64,000 nt of DNA, from positions 186,001-250,000 of the forward strand of contig NZ_AVBI01000019.1 in the NCBI RefSeq assembly GCF_000498475.1, in the 5' to 3' direction. The position numbers and the translations under genes are program-made. Within the stretch, counting starts at the first letter, position 1; every line of letters begins with the position of its first letter. Below are positions 1-8,128 of the stretch, one piece after another. The stretch is from Flavobacterium cauense R2A-7. Lineage in GTDB: Bacteria; Bacteroidota; Bacteroidia; Flavobacteriales; Flavobacteriaceae. The notes under the pieces are model-generated. The model did no database searches and was not told the origin of the DNA. It was given only the letters and a program-made list of their open reading frames with translations.

Positions 1-697
1 GCAATATTTTACTGATTTCCGGAATTTTCTCATTTGGAACATTCATCAGTATGTATTTCGATTTCCGAGCCTTCAAAACCGATTGAATCCGAAAGCGAAG
101 CTTATCTAGAACGGCTTGTTTTTCTTCCGAAATTTTAGGTGAAATGGCAAGGACTGCTTCACTTTTCAGGATGACTTCCACTTCTTTCAGGTTGTTTTTA
201 AAAAGCGTACTTCCGGTGGAAACGATATCTACAATAGCATCTGAAAGTCCGATATTAGGCGCTATTTCAACGGAACCCGAGATTTCATGAAGTTCTACAG
301 CAACATTTTTGGAGTTGAAGTAATTTTGAACGGTATTCGGATAGGAAGTGGCGATGCGTAATCCGTTCAGATCTTTCAGATTGTTGTATTCAAAGGTTTT
401 AGGAACAGCTATTGAAACGCTGCATTTTGAAAATCCCAAACGTTCTGCAATGGTGATATTTGTCCCTTTTTCGACAAGTAAATTATCACCTACGATAGCG
501 ATATCTGCCACTCCGTCAATCAGATACTGAGGAATGTCGGAGTTTCGGAGAAATAAGATTTCCAGCGGAAAATTTGATGCTGTGGCTTTGAGTTGGTCGT
601 TACCGTTTTCTACCGAGATGCCACAGTCTTTCAAGATTTTTAGGCTGTCTTCGTTAAGACGTCCAGATTTTTGAATTGCAATTTTTAATGTACTCAT
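1..697 (-). CDS. hisG: ATP phosphoribosyltransferase HisG (3' end outside window)
   Basis: First enzyme of histidine synthesis; it joins ATP and PRPP to give phosphoribosyl-ATP. Reading leftward from ATG at 697 gives MSTLKIAIQKSGRLNEDS and 232 codons without a stop, so the C-terminal part lies beyond position 1. The visible part has the two periplasmic-binding-like lobes, the PRPP-loop-like stretch SDAIVDIVSTGSTL near residue 155, and the beginning of a C-terminal segment after about residue 215. That points to the long, hexameric, feedback-regulated HisG form. The his attenuator just upstream supports the assignment independently. The rest of the his operon probably continues to the left of the window. 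Confidence 0.95.
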   Translation of the reverse strand, partial: MSTLKIAIQKSGRLNEDSLKILKDCGISVENGNDQLKATASNFPLEILFLRNSDIPQYLIDGVADIAIVGDNLLVEKGTNITIAERLGFSKCSVSIAVPKTFEYNNLKDLNGLRIATSYPNTVQNYFNSKNVAVELHEISGSVEIAPNIGLSDAIVDIVSTGSTLFKNNLKEVEVILKSEAVLAISPKISEEKQAVLDKLRFRIQSVLKARKSKYILMNVPNEKIPEISKIL

Positions 698-741
698 TGT
701 TTTGGATTGAAAAGTCTGAGTACAACGTAACGTGTGGAAAT

Positions 742-774
742 AAAAAACCCGTTTGATGTACTCAAACGGGTTTT
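742..774 (-). terminator. his attenuator terminator hairpin
   Basis: On the minus strand a 13-bp stem (arm AAAACCCGTTTGA) with a five-base loop is followed by a run of six T. It lies between the His-rich leader peptide and hisG and is the terminating structure of the attenuator. Confidence 0.9.
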
Positions 775-818
775 AAAAATATATGATTTATACACATACC
801 ATTATCACTTCGCTTGAG
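761..818 (-). promoter_or_regulatory. predicted his antiterminator pairing
   Basis: CTCAAGCG at 818-811, in the last codons of the leader peptide, can pair with CGTTTGAG at 768-761, inside the 5' arm of the terminator (8 bp, one G-T wobble). A ribosome stalled on the His codons would leave the first segment free and allow antitermination. One that reaches the stop codon at 807-805 would cover it and let the terminator form. The pairing is seen in the sequence; the mechanism is inferred from classical his attenuation. Confidence 0.6.
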
Positions 819-858
819 CGGAGAAATAATGATGATGATGTAACTGGTTTAAAAACAT
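805..858 (-). CDS. his operon leader peptide (17 aa, four consecutive His)
   Basis: The short frame reads MFLNQLHHHHYFSAQAK and then TGA. The four CAT codons at 840-829 sense charged histidyl-tRNA. I chose the ATG at 858 because the in-frame ATG at 894 lies upstream of the predicted transcription start (about 873). The frame is followed by the terminator hairpin and then hisG, the full order expected of an attenuator. Confidence 0.85.
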   Translation of the reverse strand: MFLNQLHHHHYFSAQAK

Positions 859-879
859 TTTTTGTTTGTTTTGATGTTG

Positions 880-911
880 CAAATGTAAAGTCATTCTTTG
901 TTATAAAACAA
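880..911 (-). promoter_or_regulatory. his operon promoter
   Basis: On the minus strand TTG (911-909) and TACATTTG (887-880) are separated by 21 nt, matching the Bacteroidetes consensus. The predicted start near 873 is about 15 nt upstream of the leader peptide ATG. Confidence 0.7.
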
Positions 912-936
912 CTTTTTTTGAAATTTTATATTTTGT

Positions 937-1440
937 TTAATGCTCATCGTCAGTGGTTTCTGTTCCGTTTGTTTGCGATGAAGCTTCATTATTGCTGGCG
1001 TTTTCGCGAATTTCAGTATGACGGATTTCGCCACCGGAAGTACCAACATTTTTTGATAAAACGGCTGTTCCGATTGCTAAAATCAAAGTCGCATAGGCAA
1101 AAAACTTGGCTTTTGCATGGTTTTTAAAGGACATGAATAACGATAATAATGCCACCGCTCCGGTCAGGTATAGCAGGATTACAAATTTCTCGGCAATCTC
1201 TTCGTGTTCGTGGATGATTTGCTTGCCTACGTTTGGTAAATCTTCTACCATTTCTTCTGCTCCTTCTCCTGTATTCATTGATAATAACCCGAAAATGGCT
1301 GCAATGGTAAACAATACATAAGCCGTATGTTGCACTGATTTATTTTTCAGCAATAATCCTGCAATTAAAATTCCCAATCCTAAAATGGTTCCGATAATCG
1401 GAAAATGGTTTACAACCATGTGTAAATGTGCGTCGTTCAT
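937..1440 (-). CDS. small four-helix membrane protein, DUF2231-like
   Basis: Protein of 167 residues starting MNDAHLHMVVNHFPIIG. About four hydrophobic helices are visible (roughly residues 13-30, 38-54, 85-103 and 110-127), followed by a polar tail ending in Asp, Glu and His. The histidines at positions 5, 7 and 12 and an EEMVE stretch in the first loop could bind metal or heme. The N-terminal pattern resembles DUF2231-type membrane proteins, whose function is not established. It is the last gene of the metal-resistance cluster, 32 nt after the iron transporter gene, so a role in metal or redox homeostasis is plausible but inferred. Confidence 0.6.
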   Translation of the reverse strand: MNDAHLHMVVNHFPIIGTILGLGILIAGLLLKNKSVQHTAYVLFTIAAIFGLLSMNTGEGAEEMVEDLPNVGKQIIHEHEEIAEKFVILLYLTGAVALLSLFMSFKNHAKAKFFAYATLILAIGTAVLSKNVGTSGGEIRHTEIRENASNNEASSQTNGTETTDDEH

Positions 1441-1472
1441 GATAAAATAGTTTTAATTTGTTTATAGATTAG

Positions 1473-2591
1473 TTAACCTGCAATGGAAACGCCAATCAGC
1501 GCTCCGATTCCGTAAGTCACCGCTGCTGCAGCGAGACCAAAAAATACTTGTCGGATACCAGAAAAAAGAATGCTTTTCCCGGTAAAAAGTGTAATTGCCG
1601 ATCCGATTCCGAATAGCCCGACCACCGCACTTGCAATGCTTAAATATATGGCGTTTCTACCATCAAGAAACATGAACGGATACAACGGAATGATGGCACC
1701 AACCGCAAATAAAATAAATGAGGTGATGGCAGCTTCCCAAGCTGATCCTTCGAGTTCTTCTTTATTGATATTCAGTTCTTCCGTGATTAAGGTTTCGATG
1801 GCTGACTCATTTGTTTCAAAAGCTTTGTTGGCCAATTTCATCGCTTCTTCTGCATTCATACCTTTGGCTTGGTACAATAGCGCCAATTCTTTCTTTTCTT
1901 CTTCCGGAGAAGCTTCTAATTCCTGTGTTTCAAGGGCGATTTGGTTTTCGTATAATTCTTTTGAACTCTGAACCGATAACCATTCCCCCAAAGCCATTGA
2001 AATCGCACCTGCCAATAATCCCGCAGAACCGGTTAATAGAATCGTACTGTTAGAAACGGCTGCACCTGCAACACCCATCACCAAACTCATGTTGGAAACG
2101 AGTCCGTCATTGGCTCCTAAAACGGCTGCACGCAAGGCATTTCCTCCTACCGATTTGTGACGGCTTTCAAATTTCGACAGTAAACCGCCAGAAACATTAA
2201 AAGCGGCATTCTGATTGACGGCTTCAATGATTTTCAGGTGATTGTGTTCGTATCCGGTGAGCTTCTCACCTTTTTCAATTTTATTTTTTATCGAATTTAC
2301 TGCAAACTGTTTTTCGATGTTGGAAAGGTTGCTGATGATCGAATTATAGCCGAAAATCTTACCCAATTTCAATTGCAGTTTTGCTCGTGATGAAGGCAAT
2401 GGTGCAACCATGTTTGGATTGCTTTCCTGCAGCTTGGCAAGAATGTGAACCGCATGATTTTTTTCAATCTCTGATAGACTCTGCAATACTTTTTTCAGAT
2501 TGACATCTGTTTGTAAATTGGCAATGCTGTCGTACAAAAAAGCAGTATCGACTTCGGTTTGCAGTTGTTCTTTAAGTTTTTTTGCCTCCAT
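1473..2591 (-). CDS. ferritin-like domain fused to VIT1/CCC1 iron transporter
   Basis: A 372-residue protein in two parts. Residues 1 to about 135 are a rubrerythrin/ferritin-like helical domain with an ExxH motif (EKNH near residue 45). Residues about 150-372 are a VIT1/CCC1-family transporter with the signature AVLGANDGLVSNMSLVMGVA, the motif SMALGEWLSVQSS, and hydrophobic helices to the C-terminus. Such fusions export or sequester Fe2+ or Mn2+, with the ferritin-like domain thought to sense or deliver iron. It starts 7 nt after the adaptor gene, so it is almost certainly cotranscribed with the efflux pump. That links iron or manganese detoxification to the RND system. Confidence 0.88.
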   Translation of the reverse strand: MEAKKLKEQLQTEVDTAFLYDSIANLQTDVNLKKVLQSLSEIEKNHAVHILAKLQESNPNMVAPLPSSRAKLQLKLGKIFGYNSIISNLSNIEKQFAVNSIKNKIEKGEKLTGYEHNHLKIIEAVNQNAAFNVSGGLLSKFESRHKSVGGNALRAAVLGANDGLVSNMSLVMGVAGAAVSNSTILLTGSAGLLAGAISMALGEWLSVQSSKELYENQIALETQELEASPEEEKKELALLYQAKGMNAEEAMKLANKAFETNESAIETLITEELNINKEELEGSAWEAAITSFILFAVGAIIPLYPFMFLDGRNAIYLSIASAVVGLFGIGSAITLFTGKSILFSGIRQVFFGLAAAAVTYGIGALIGVSIAG

Positions 2592-2598
2592 GATGTTG

Positions 2599-3717
2599 TT
2601 AATTTGCTACATCAAAAACTCCTTTTGTAAGTAATTTTGAATTGGTGTTGACCTGAGTATTCGGAATGATTTCAACAAATTGTTCGGATTTTTCTCCAAT
2701 GGTAACGCCAACTTTTTTAAAGGAATAATTGTTGTTTGTATCACTTTGTAATAAAAGTACGAAATTTTTATTATTTTCGGTAATTAAAGCTTCAGTTGGA
2801 ATGGCAAGTCCTTTTTTTCTGTCGACAACTATAGAGGCTTCAACGAACATTCCTGTAAGTAGTTTTTGTTTAATCGCATCTGATAAATGACCGTGAACGT
2901 TAATGGTTCTGTCGTTTCCTTCAATGGATTTTCCAACTAGGTGCACACTAGCATCGAAAACATCTTTTGAAGCTTCCGGAACGGTGAATTTTATCGGTTG
3001 ATTTTCTTTTATTTTTAAGATATCTTTCTCAAAAACAGCCATTTCTAAATGAAGGTGATCGGTTTGTACAATTTCCAAAATAACATCAGACGGCGCTATA
3101 AACATTCCGGTATTTACATTCATCACTACAATATTTCCCGAAATTGGCGCATAAATAGTTATTGTAGATGTTAATTTACCGTTTTCAACATTTTTTGGAT
3201 TGATGTTTAAAAGCAATAATTTTTCTCTTAAACTGTTGTACATTGCTTTAGCTCTACGAAAATCACTTTCGGCTTTCAGATAATTTTTCTGAGAGGCAAT
3301 TTTTTCGTTGTATAAGGTTTTTTGTCTTTCGTATTCGGATTTCAGGTAATCGATTTGCTCTGCAACTTCAAGATAATCTTTCTGAATGTCAATAAAATCA
3401 GTGTTTTCCAAAGTAACCAATGCTTGACCTTTGGTAACTTTATCGCCTACCAAAAGTGTTGTTGATTTAATATAGCCACCTAAAAACGTAGTTACTTTTG
3501 CCCGATTTTGAGGCGGAACATCAATTTTTCCAGATGCTTTAACAGTTACATCAAAATCCTGTTCGACAGGTTGACTGATTTGCATTCCGCCCGACTGAAA
3601 CTGTTCTTTTGTAACAGAAATCAAATCGTTCACAGGTGTTTCAACGGTTTCCGGAGCCTGTTTTTTACAGGAAAACAAAGCTGTGGCTATGAGTAGGGTA
3701 AAAAAATATTTTTTCAT
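2599..3717 (-). CDS. RND efflux periplasmic adaptor lipoprotein, CusB/CzcB type
   Basis: Membrane fusion protein bridging the inner-membrane pump and the outer-membrane channel. The start MKKYFFTLLIATALFSCKK is a lipoprotein signal with the modified cysteine at residue 17. It is followed by a beta-barrel/lipoyl half-motif (residues ~60-105), an alpha-hairpin coiled coil (~110-170), the second lipoyl half (ending ISGNIVVMNVNTGMFI) and a membrane-proximal barrel with GMFVEASIVVDRKKGLAIP. The length of 372 is normal. It lies 9 nt downstream of the pump-channel fusion gene. The metal specificity cannot be read from the sequence. Confidence 0.9.
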   Translation of the reverse strand: MKKYFFTLLIATALFSCKKQAPETVETPVNDLISVTKEQFQSGGMQISQPVEQDFDVTVKASGKIDVPPQNRAKVTTFLGGYIKSTTLLVGDKVTKGQALVTLENTDFIDIQKDYLEVAEQIDYLKSEYERQKTLYNEKIASQKNYLKAESDFRRAKAMYNSLREKLLLLNINPKNVENGKLTSTITIYAPISGNIVVMNVNTGMFIAPSDVILEIVQTDHLHLEMAVFEKDILKIKENQPIKFTVPEASKDVFDASVHLVGKSIEGNDRTINVHGHLSDAIKQKLLTGMFVEASIVVDRKKGLAIPTEALITENNKNFVLLLQSDTNNNYSFKKVGVTIGEKSEQFVEIIPNTQVNTNSKLLTKGVFDVAN

Positions 3718-3726
3718 GGTAACGAT

Positions 3727-6700
3727 TTAAAAATTAAGATATTGAATATCCAGTTGTGTTTTGTTGTATTGTAGTACATTGTTTAAATAATCCATCTGAA
3801 TGGAAGTTGCGTTTTCCAGACTTAAAATATATTGAAAGAAATCAATTTCGCCGTGTTTGTAACTCATGTTAGCCACTTTTATAATTTCTTCGGATAATTT
3901 TTTACCGTATTCGTTATAATAAGCAATGGCTTCAGCATGTTTTTCCAGTTCACTGGTTTTCTGGCTGATGTATTTGTCGATTTTAAGTTCTTCATTCTGT
4001 TTTTGCTGTTCCCAACTTTGCAGTTCCAACTTGGCTACTTTAGATTTGGCAATGTTTCCGGAAAACAGAATCGGTACCGCAATGCCTACCTGAAAACCAT
4101 ATAACGATTGCGATAAACCGCTGTTTTTCCCTTGAAAATATTCTAGATTTAAATCGGGTAACCAGTTTTGTTTCTGTATCGATATTTGATTTTTATAATT
4201 TTTCGTAATGTTTTCAAAATAAGAATTGTATAATTCTTTATTTGATTTATTGCTTAAATTATTTAAAGGAACGATTGTGTTGTTTTTAATATTAAAATTC
4301 TCATCCGATTGTAGTAAGGATTGTAAAATTTCAAGATTCGCTTTTTTCTGTTTTTCGATTTGCAAAAGCGTTGTTTTAATTTGACGGAACTTTGCTTCGG
4401 CAGTAATTTTTTCCAAATAATTGGATTCTCCTAATTCAAATTTTCGACTGCTTGCTTTTGAGAAATTTTGGTACAGACTGTCTAAATAACGGTACAGTTT
4501 TTCCTGATGCTGTAACAAAACGATTTCCTGATAGGTCTGATTTACACTGTGTGTGAGTTTGTTTTTCTGAATTTCGAAATTCGATTGCTGTGTTTCATAT
4601 TCTGATTGATACAGGTTTTTATGTGCACCGTAAACAGTTGGAAATGCAAAACGCTGTTGTACCCCAAAGACTTTCAGCGGTAAATTGTTTATTGCCAGAT
4701 TATTTTGATCGTAACCATAATATATATTGGCTTTATCAAAAGAAAACGCTGTTTTTATGTTGGCCTTTGCTTTATCGACCTGTAATTGGGAAGCTTTTAT
4801 TCCTTTGTTATTGGCAATCGCTTTGGATACTAAACTGTCCAATTCAGGATTGTTGTTTTGCGAAAAAGCGACAGAAGAACCTAATAAAAACAAAATAACC
4901 GGAATAACGTTTTTATGTTTCTTTTTTAGTTTTGGTTTTATAATTTCTTTCGAATCAAAAACTTTGTATAAAATTGGTAATACTATCATTGTCAGTAAAG
5001 TGGCGGTAAACAAACCTCCAATTACTACCGTTGCTAACGGTCGTTGTACCTCTGCTCCTGCCGAAGCTGAAATTGCCATTGGTAAAAAGCCTAAAGCTGC
5101 AGCGGAAGCAGTTAATAAAACCGGACGTAATCTGTCGGTTGTACCTTTTAAAATCAGTTCGTTCATGTTGTTTATTCCCTGGTGTTTTAATTCTTTAAAG
5201 TGTTCAATAAGTACGATTCCGTTCAATACGGCGATTCCGAAAAGCGCAATAAAACCAACGCCTGCCGAAATACTGAACGGCAAATCTCTGATCCACAGAA
5301 ATAAAATTCCTCCAACGGCCGAAAGTGGAATAGCAGAATACACCAACAAGGCTTCTTTAACGGAACCGAAAGCAAAATACAGCATAATGAAGATCAGTAC
5401 TAGTGCGATTGGAACTGCAATCATTAATCGGGCTTTAGCGCTTTGCAGGTTTTCAAACTGTCCGCCATACGTAACATGATAACCGGAAGGCAGTTTTACT
5501 TTGGTTTCCACAATGCGCTGAATATCATCTACAACACTCTGTAAATCTCGGTTTCTTACATTGATTCCGACAACAATTCTTCTTTGGGTATTGTCTCTTG
5601 AAATTTTCGCAGGACCTTCGGTGTATTCAATTTGTGCTAATTCGCTTAGTGGTATCTGATCTCCGGAAGGTGTAGAAACATATAAATTACGCAAATCTTC
5701 AATATCTCTTCGGTTGGTTTTGTCTAATCGAATAACCATATCGAAACGTTTTTCACCTTCAAACACATTGCCTACCGTTTTTCCGGCAAAACCAAGTGCT
5801 ATGATTTCATTTAAATCGGCAATATTTAATCCGTATCGTGCAATCTTGCTTCTGTCGTAGCGAACGGCCATTTGCGGTAAACCTTCCGTTTTTTCGATAA
5901 TAATATCAGAAGCGCCTTCCACGTTTTTAATTGCCTTTTCGATTTCTTTTGCTTTTCGGGCCAAGACGTTCAAATCTTCACCGAAAATTTTCACCGCCAC
6001 ATCCGAACGCGTTCCGGAAATCAATTCGTTAAAACGCATTTCGATAGGTTGTGTAAACTCAATTTCCATATTTGGAATCTGTTTTTCGATTGCCGCTTTA
6101 ATCTTATCGGCCAATTCGTCTTTAGTTTCGGCGGAAACCCATTCAGATTTTGGTTTCAGTTTAACAATAACATCACTTTCCTCCATACTCATAGGATCTG
6201 TAGGCACTTCGGCAGCACCGATGCGGCTTACAACCTGATTGACTTCCGGAAAATTTTTCAGTATGATTTTCTCAATTTTGGTTGTTGTTCCTATTGTTTT
6301 TGTTAGGGAAGTTCCGGTTTTTAAAACAGGTTGGATTACGAAATCGCCTTCGTCTAACGTTGGGATGAATTCCCCACCCATTGTTGTAAATAAACCGATT
6401 GCCAGTAAAAGCAAGCCAAACGCGCCGTACATTACTTTTTTGGTATTGCTTAAAGCCCAGGTTATTACGGGTAAATACAAGGAATTTATTTTATTGATTA
6501 AACGATTCGACAGAGAATTTGGATTTTCCTCTTTCGGTTTTAAAAATAGGGAAGAAATTACCGGTACATAGGTAAAACAGAACAACATCGCGCCTACCAA
6601 TGCAAAACTGAAAGTCATCGCCATTGGTTTGAACATTTTTCCTTCCACTCCGGTTAAAGACAGGATCGGGATGAAAACAATCAGGATGATTAATTGTCCG

Positions 6701-8064
6701 AAAACGGCCGAGTTCATCATTTTTGAAGCACTTTTGAGCGTAATTCGGTCGATTTCCGATTGTTGGTCTGTTCCGGAAAGTTGGTTTAATTCTGCCGATT
6801 TATGGGTTATCTGAAATGCGATAAACTCCACTATAATTACCGCACCATCAATGATGATTCCGAAGTCGATTGCCCCTAAACTCATTAGGTTGGCGTCAAT
6901 TCCGAGAAGGTTCATAAAAGATATGGCAAACAACAGGCAAAGCGGAATTACCGAAGCCACTACCAAGCCGGAGCGCCAGTTTCCTAATAAAAGCACTACG
7001 ACAAAAATTACAATAAGACAACCTAAAATAAGATTTTCCGCTACGGTGAATGTGGTTTTACCCACCAATTCACTTCGTTCCAAAAATCCGTTTATGTAAA
7101 CGCCTTTCGGAAGTGTTTTCTGGATTTCAGCTACGCGGTTTTTTACATCTTCAATTACTTGCTTGGAATTAGCGCCTTTCAGCATCATAACCTGACCTAA
7201 AACTTTCTCACCTTCTCCATTGGCGGTTATAGCTCCGAAACGGTTTGCATGACCGTAGCGCACCTGAGCAACATTTTTCACATAAACCGGAATCCCGTTA
7301 TTGTTCTTTACAACAATGTTTTCAATATCGGAAACGGAATTAACTTTTCCTTCTCCACGGATAAAATAACTCTGATTTTCTTTTTCGATATAAGCACCTC
7401 CGGCAATACTGTTGTTGTTTTCCAAAGCTCGGAAAACCTCACCAATTTCAATATTCATCGCTTTTAAACTAGCAGTGTTTATGGCGATTTCATATTGTTT
7501 TAAGTAGCCGCCCCAAGTGTTGATTTCGACTACACCGTTGATTCCGGAAAGCTGGCGTTTTACCGTCCAGTCCTGGATTGTGCGTAAATCGGTTACTGAA
7601 TATTGATTTTTATATTCGGGTTTTACGTCGAGAATGTATTGATAAATTTCACCAAGTCCCGTCGTTATGGGTCCCATTTCGGGAGTTCCGAAACCTTGCG
7701 GAATTTTTTCGGAAGCGGTTTTGATTTTTTCGGCAATTAACTGACGCGGCAGATAAGTTCCTTCCTTTTCATCGAAAACAATGGTAACCACAGATAATCC
7801 GAATTTTGAAATGGAACGGATTTCTTTAACGCCGGGTAAATTGGCCATTTCCAACTCGACCGGATAGGTAATATATTGCTCAATATCTTCTGTGGAAAGG
7901 TTGCGAGAAGTAGTAATCACCTGTACCTGATTATTGGTAACATCCGGAACGGCACCAATGGAAATCTGGAAAACAGAAAACATTCCAAATCCTATAATAC
8001 CAATCGTAAAAAGAATGATTATGAATTTATTTCGAAGGCTGAATCCAATTATTTTATCCATCAT
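3727..8064 (-). CDS. CzcA/CusA heavy-metal RND pump fused to a TolC-like channel
   Basis: Inner-membrane proton-driven metal exporter. Residues 1 to ~1030 are a complete HME-type RND protein with twelve predicted helices and the proton-relay region GAIDFGIIIDGAVIIVE. A basic hydrophobic segment around residues 1045-1068 follows, ending in VAFSQ and looking exactly like a signal peptide. Residues ~1070-1445 are an outer-membrane-factor (TolC/CzcC) domain with coiled-coil helices. The upstream in-frame TTG at 8079 overlaps the predicted -7 element, so I start at ATG 8064 (8061 is equally possible). RND-channel fusions are recurrent in Bacteroidetes. Whether the chain is cleaved at the internal signal is unknown. 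Confidence 0.9.
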   Translation of the reverse strand: MMDKIIGFSLRNKFIIILFTIGIIGFGMFSVFQISIGAVPDVTNNQVQVITTSRNLSTEDIEQYITYPVELEMANLPGVKEIRSISKFGLSVVTIVFDEKEGTYLPRQLIAEKIKTASEKIPQGFGTPEMGPITTGLGEIYQYILDVKPEYKNQYSVTDLRTIQDWTVKRQLSGINGVVEINTWGGYLKQYEIAINTASLKAMNIEIGEVFRALENNNSIAGGAYIEKENQSYFIRGEGKVNSVSDIENIVVKNNNGIPVYVKNVAQVRYGHANRFGAITANGEGEKVLGQVMMLKGANSKQVIEDVKNRVAEIQKTLPKGVYINGFLERSELVGKTTFTVAENLILGCLIVIFVVVLLLGNWRSGLVVASVIPLCLLFAISFMNLLGIDANLMSLGAIDFGIIIDGAVIIVEFIAFQITHKSAELNQLSGTDQQSEIDRITLKSASKMMNSAVFGQLIILIVFIPILSLTGVEGKMFKPMAMTFSFALVGAMLFCFTYVPVISSLFLKPKEENPNSLSNRLINKINSLYLPVITWALSNTKKVMYGAFGLLLLAIGLFTTMGGEFIPTLDEGDFVIQPVLKTGTSLTKTIGTTTKIEKIILKNFPEVNQVVSRIGAAEVPTDPMSMEESDVIVKLKPKSEWVSAETKDELADKIKAAIEKQIPNMEIEFTQPIEMRFNELISGTRSDVAVKIFGEDLNVLARKAKEIEKAIKNVEGASDIIIEKTEGLPQMAVRYDRSKIARYGLNIADLNEIIALGFAGKTVGNVFEGEKRFDMVIRLDKTNRRDIEDLRNLYVSTPSGDQIPLSELAQIEYTEGPAKISRDNTQRRIVVGINVRNRDLQSVVDDIQRIVETKVKLPSGYHVTYGGQFENLQSAKARLMIAVPIALVLIFIMLYFAFGSVKEALLVYSAIPLSAVGGILFLWIRDLPFSISAGVGFIALFGIAVLNGIVLIEHFKELKHQGINNMNELILKGTTDRLRPVLLTASAAALGFLPMAISASAGAEVQRPLATVVIGGLFTATLLTMIVLPILYKVFDSKEIIKPKLKKKHKNVIPVILFLLGSSVAFSQNNNPELDSLVSKAIANNKGIKASQLQVDKAKANIKTAFSFDKANIYYGYDQNNLAINNLPLKVFGVQQRFAFPTVYGAHKNLYQSEYETQQSNFEIQKNKLTHSVNQTYQEIVLLQHQEKLYRYLDSLYQNFSKASSRKFELGESNYLEKITAEAKFRQIKTTLLQIEKQKKANLEILQSLLQSDENFNIKNNTIVPLNNLSNKSNKELYNSYFENITKNYKNQISIQKQNWLPDLNLEYFQGKNSGLSQSLYGFQVGIAVPILFSGNIAKSKVAKLELQSWEQQKQNEELKIDKYISQKTSELEKHAEAIAYYNEYGKKLSEEIIKVANMSYKHGEIDFFQYILSLENATSIQMDYLNNVLQYNKTQLDIQYLNF

Positions 8065-8076
8065 TATATTTTTTAA

Positions 8077-8122
8077 CAAATTTAAAAATGAAAGAAAAAA
8101 GGTAACTTAAGATAGCCTTAAG
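8077..8122 (-). promoter_or_regulatory. pump operon promoter with two CTTAAG operator repeats
   Basis: On the minus strand two CTTAAG sites (8122-8117 and 8111-8106) are 11 nt apart. After 21 nt comes TAAATTTG (8084-8077), a perfect -7 element. No TTG is visible at -33, as expected for an activator-dependent promoter. The same arrangement recurs at 11134-11179. Binding by the response regulator encoded at 10399-11064 is inferred. Confidence 0.65.
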
Positions 8123-8128
8123 ATGTTC

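Noticed and set aside
829-840. GATGATGATGATG run as a microsatellite
   Set aside because: On the minus strand it is the four His codons of the leader peptide, which explains it fully.
783-1127. 114-codon frame on the plus strand
   Set aside because: Overlaps the his leader/promoter and the DUF2231-like gene on the other strand; no protein features.
4727-5479. 250-codon open frame on the plus strand inside the pump-channel gene
   Set aside because: It is antisense to a strongly conserved RND gene and its translation has no recognisable domain or start context.
8065-8079. TTG start for the pump-channel fusion
   Set aside because: It overlaps the predicted -7 promoter element; ATG 8064 or 8061 gives the usual N-terminus.
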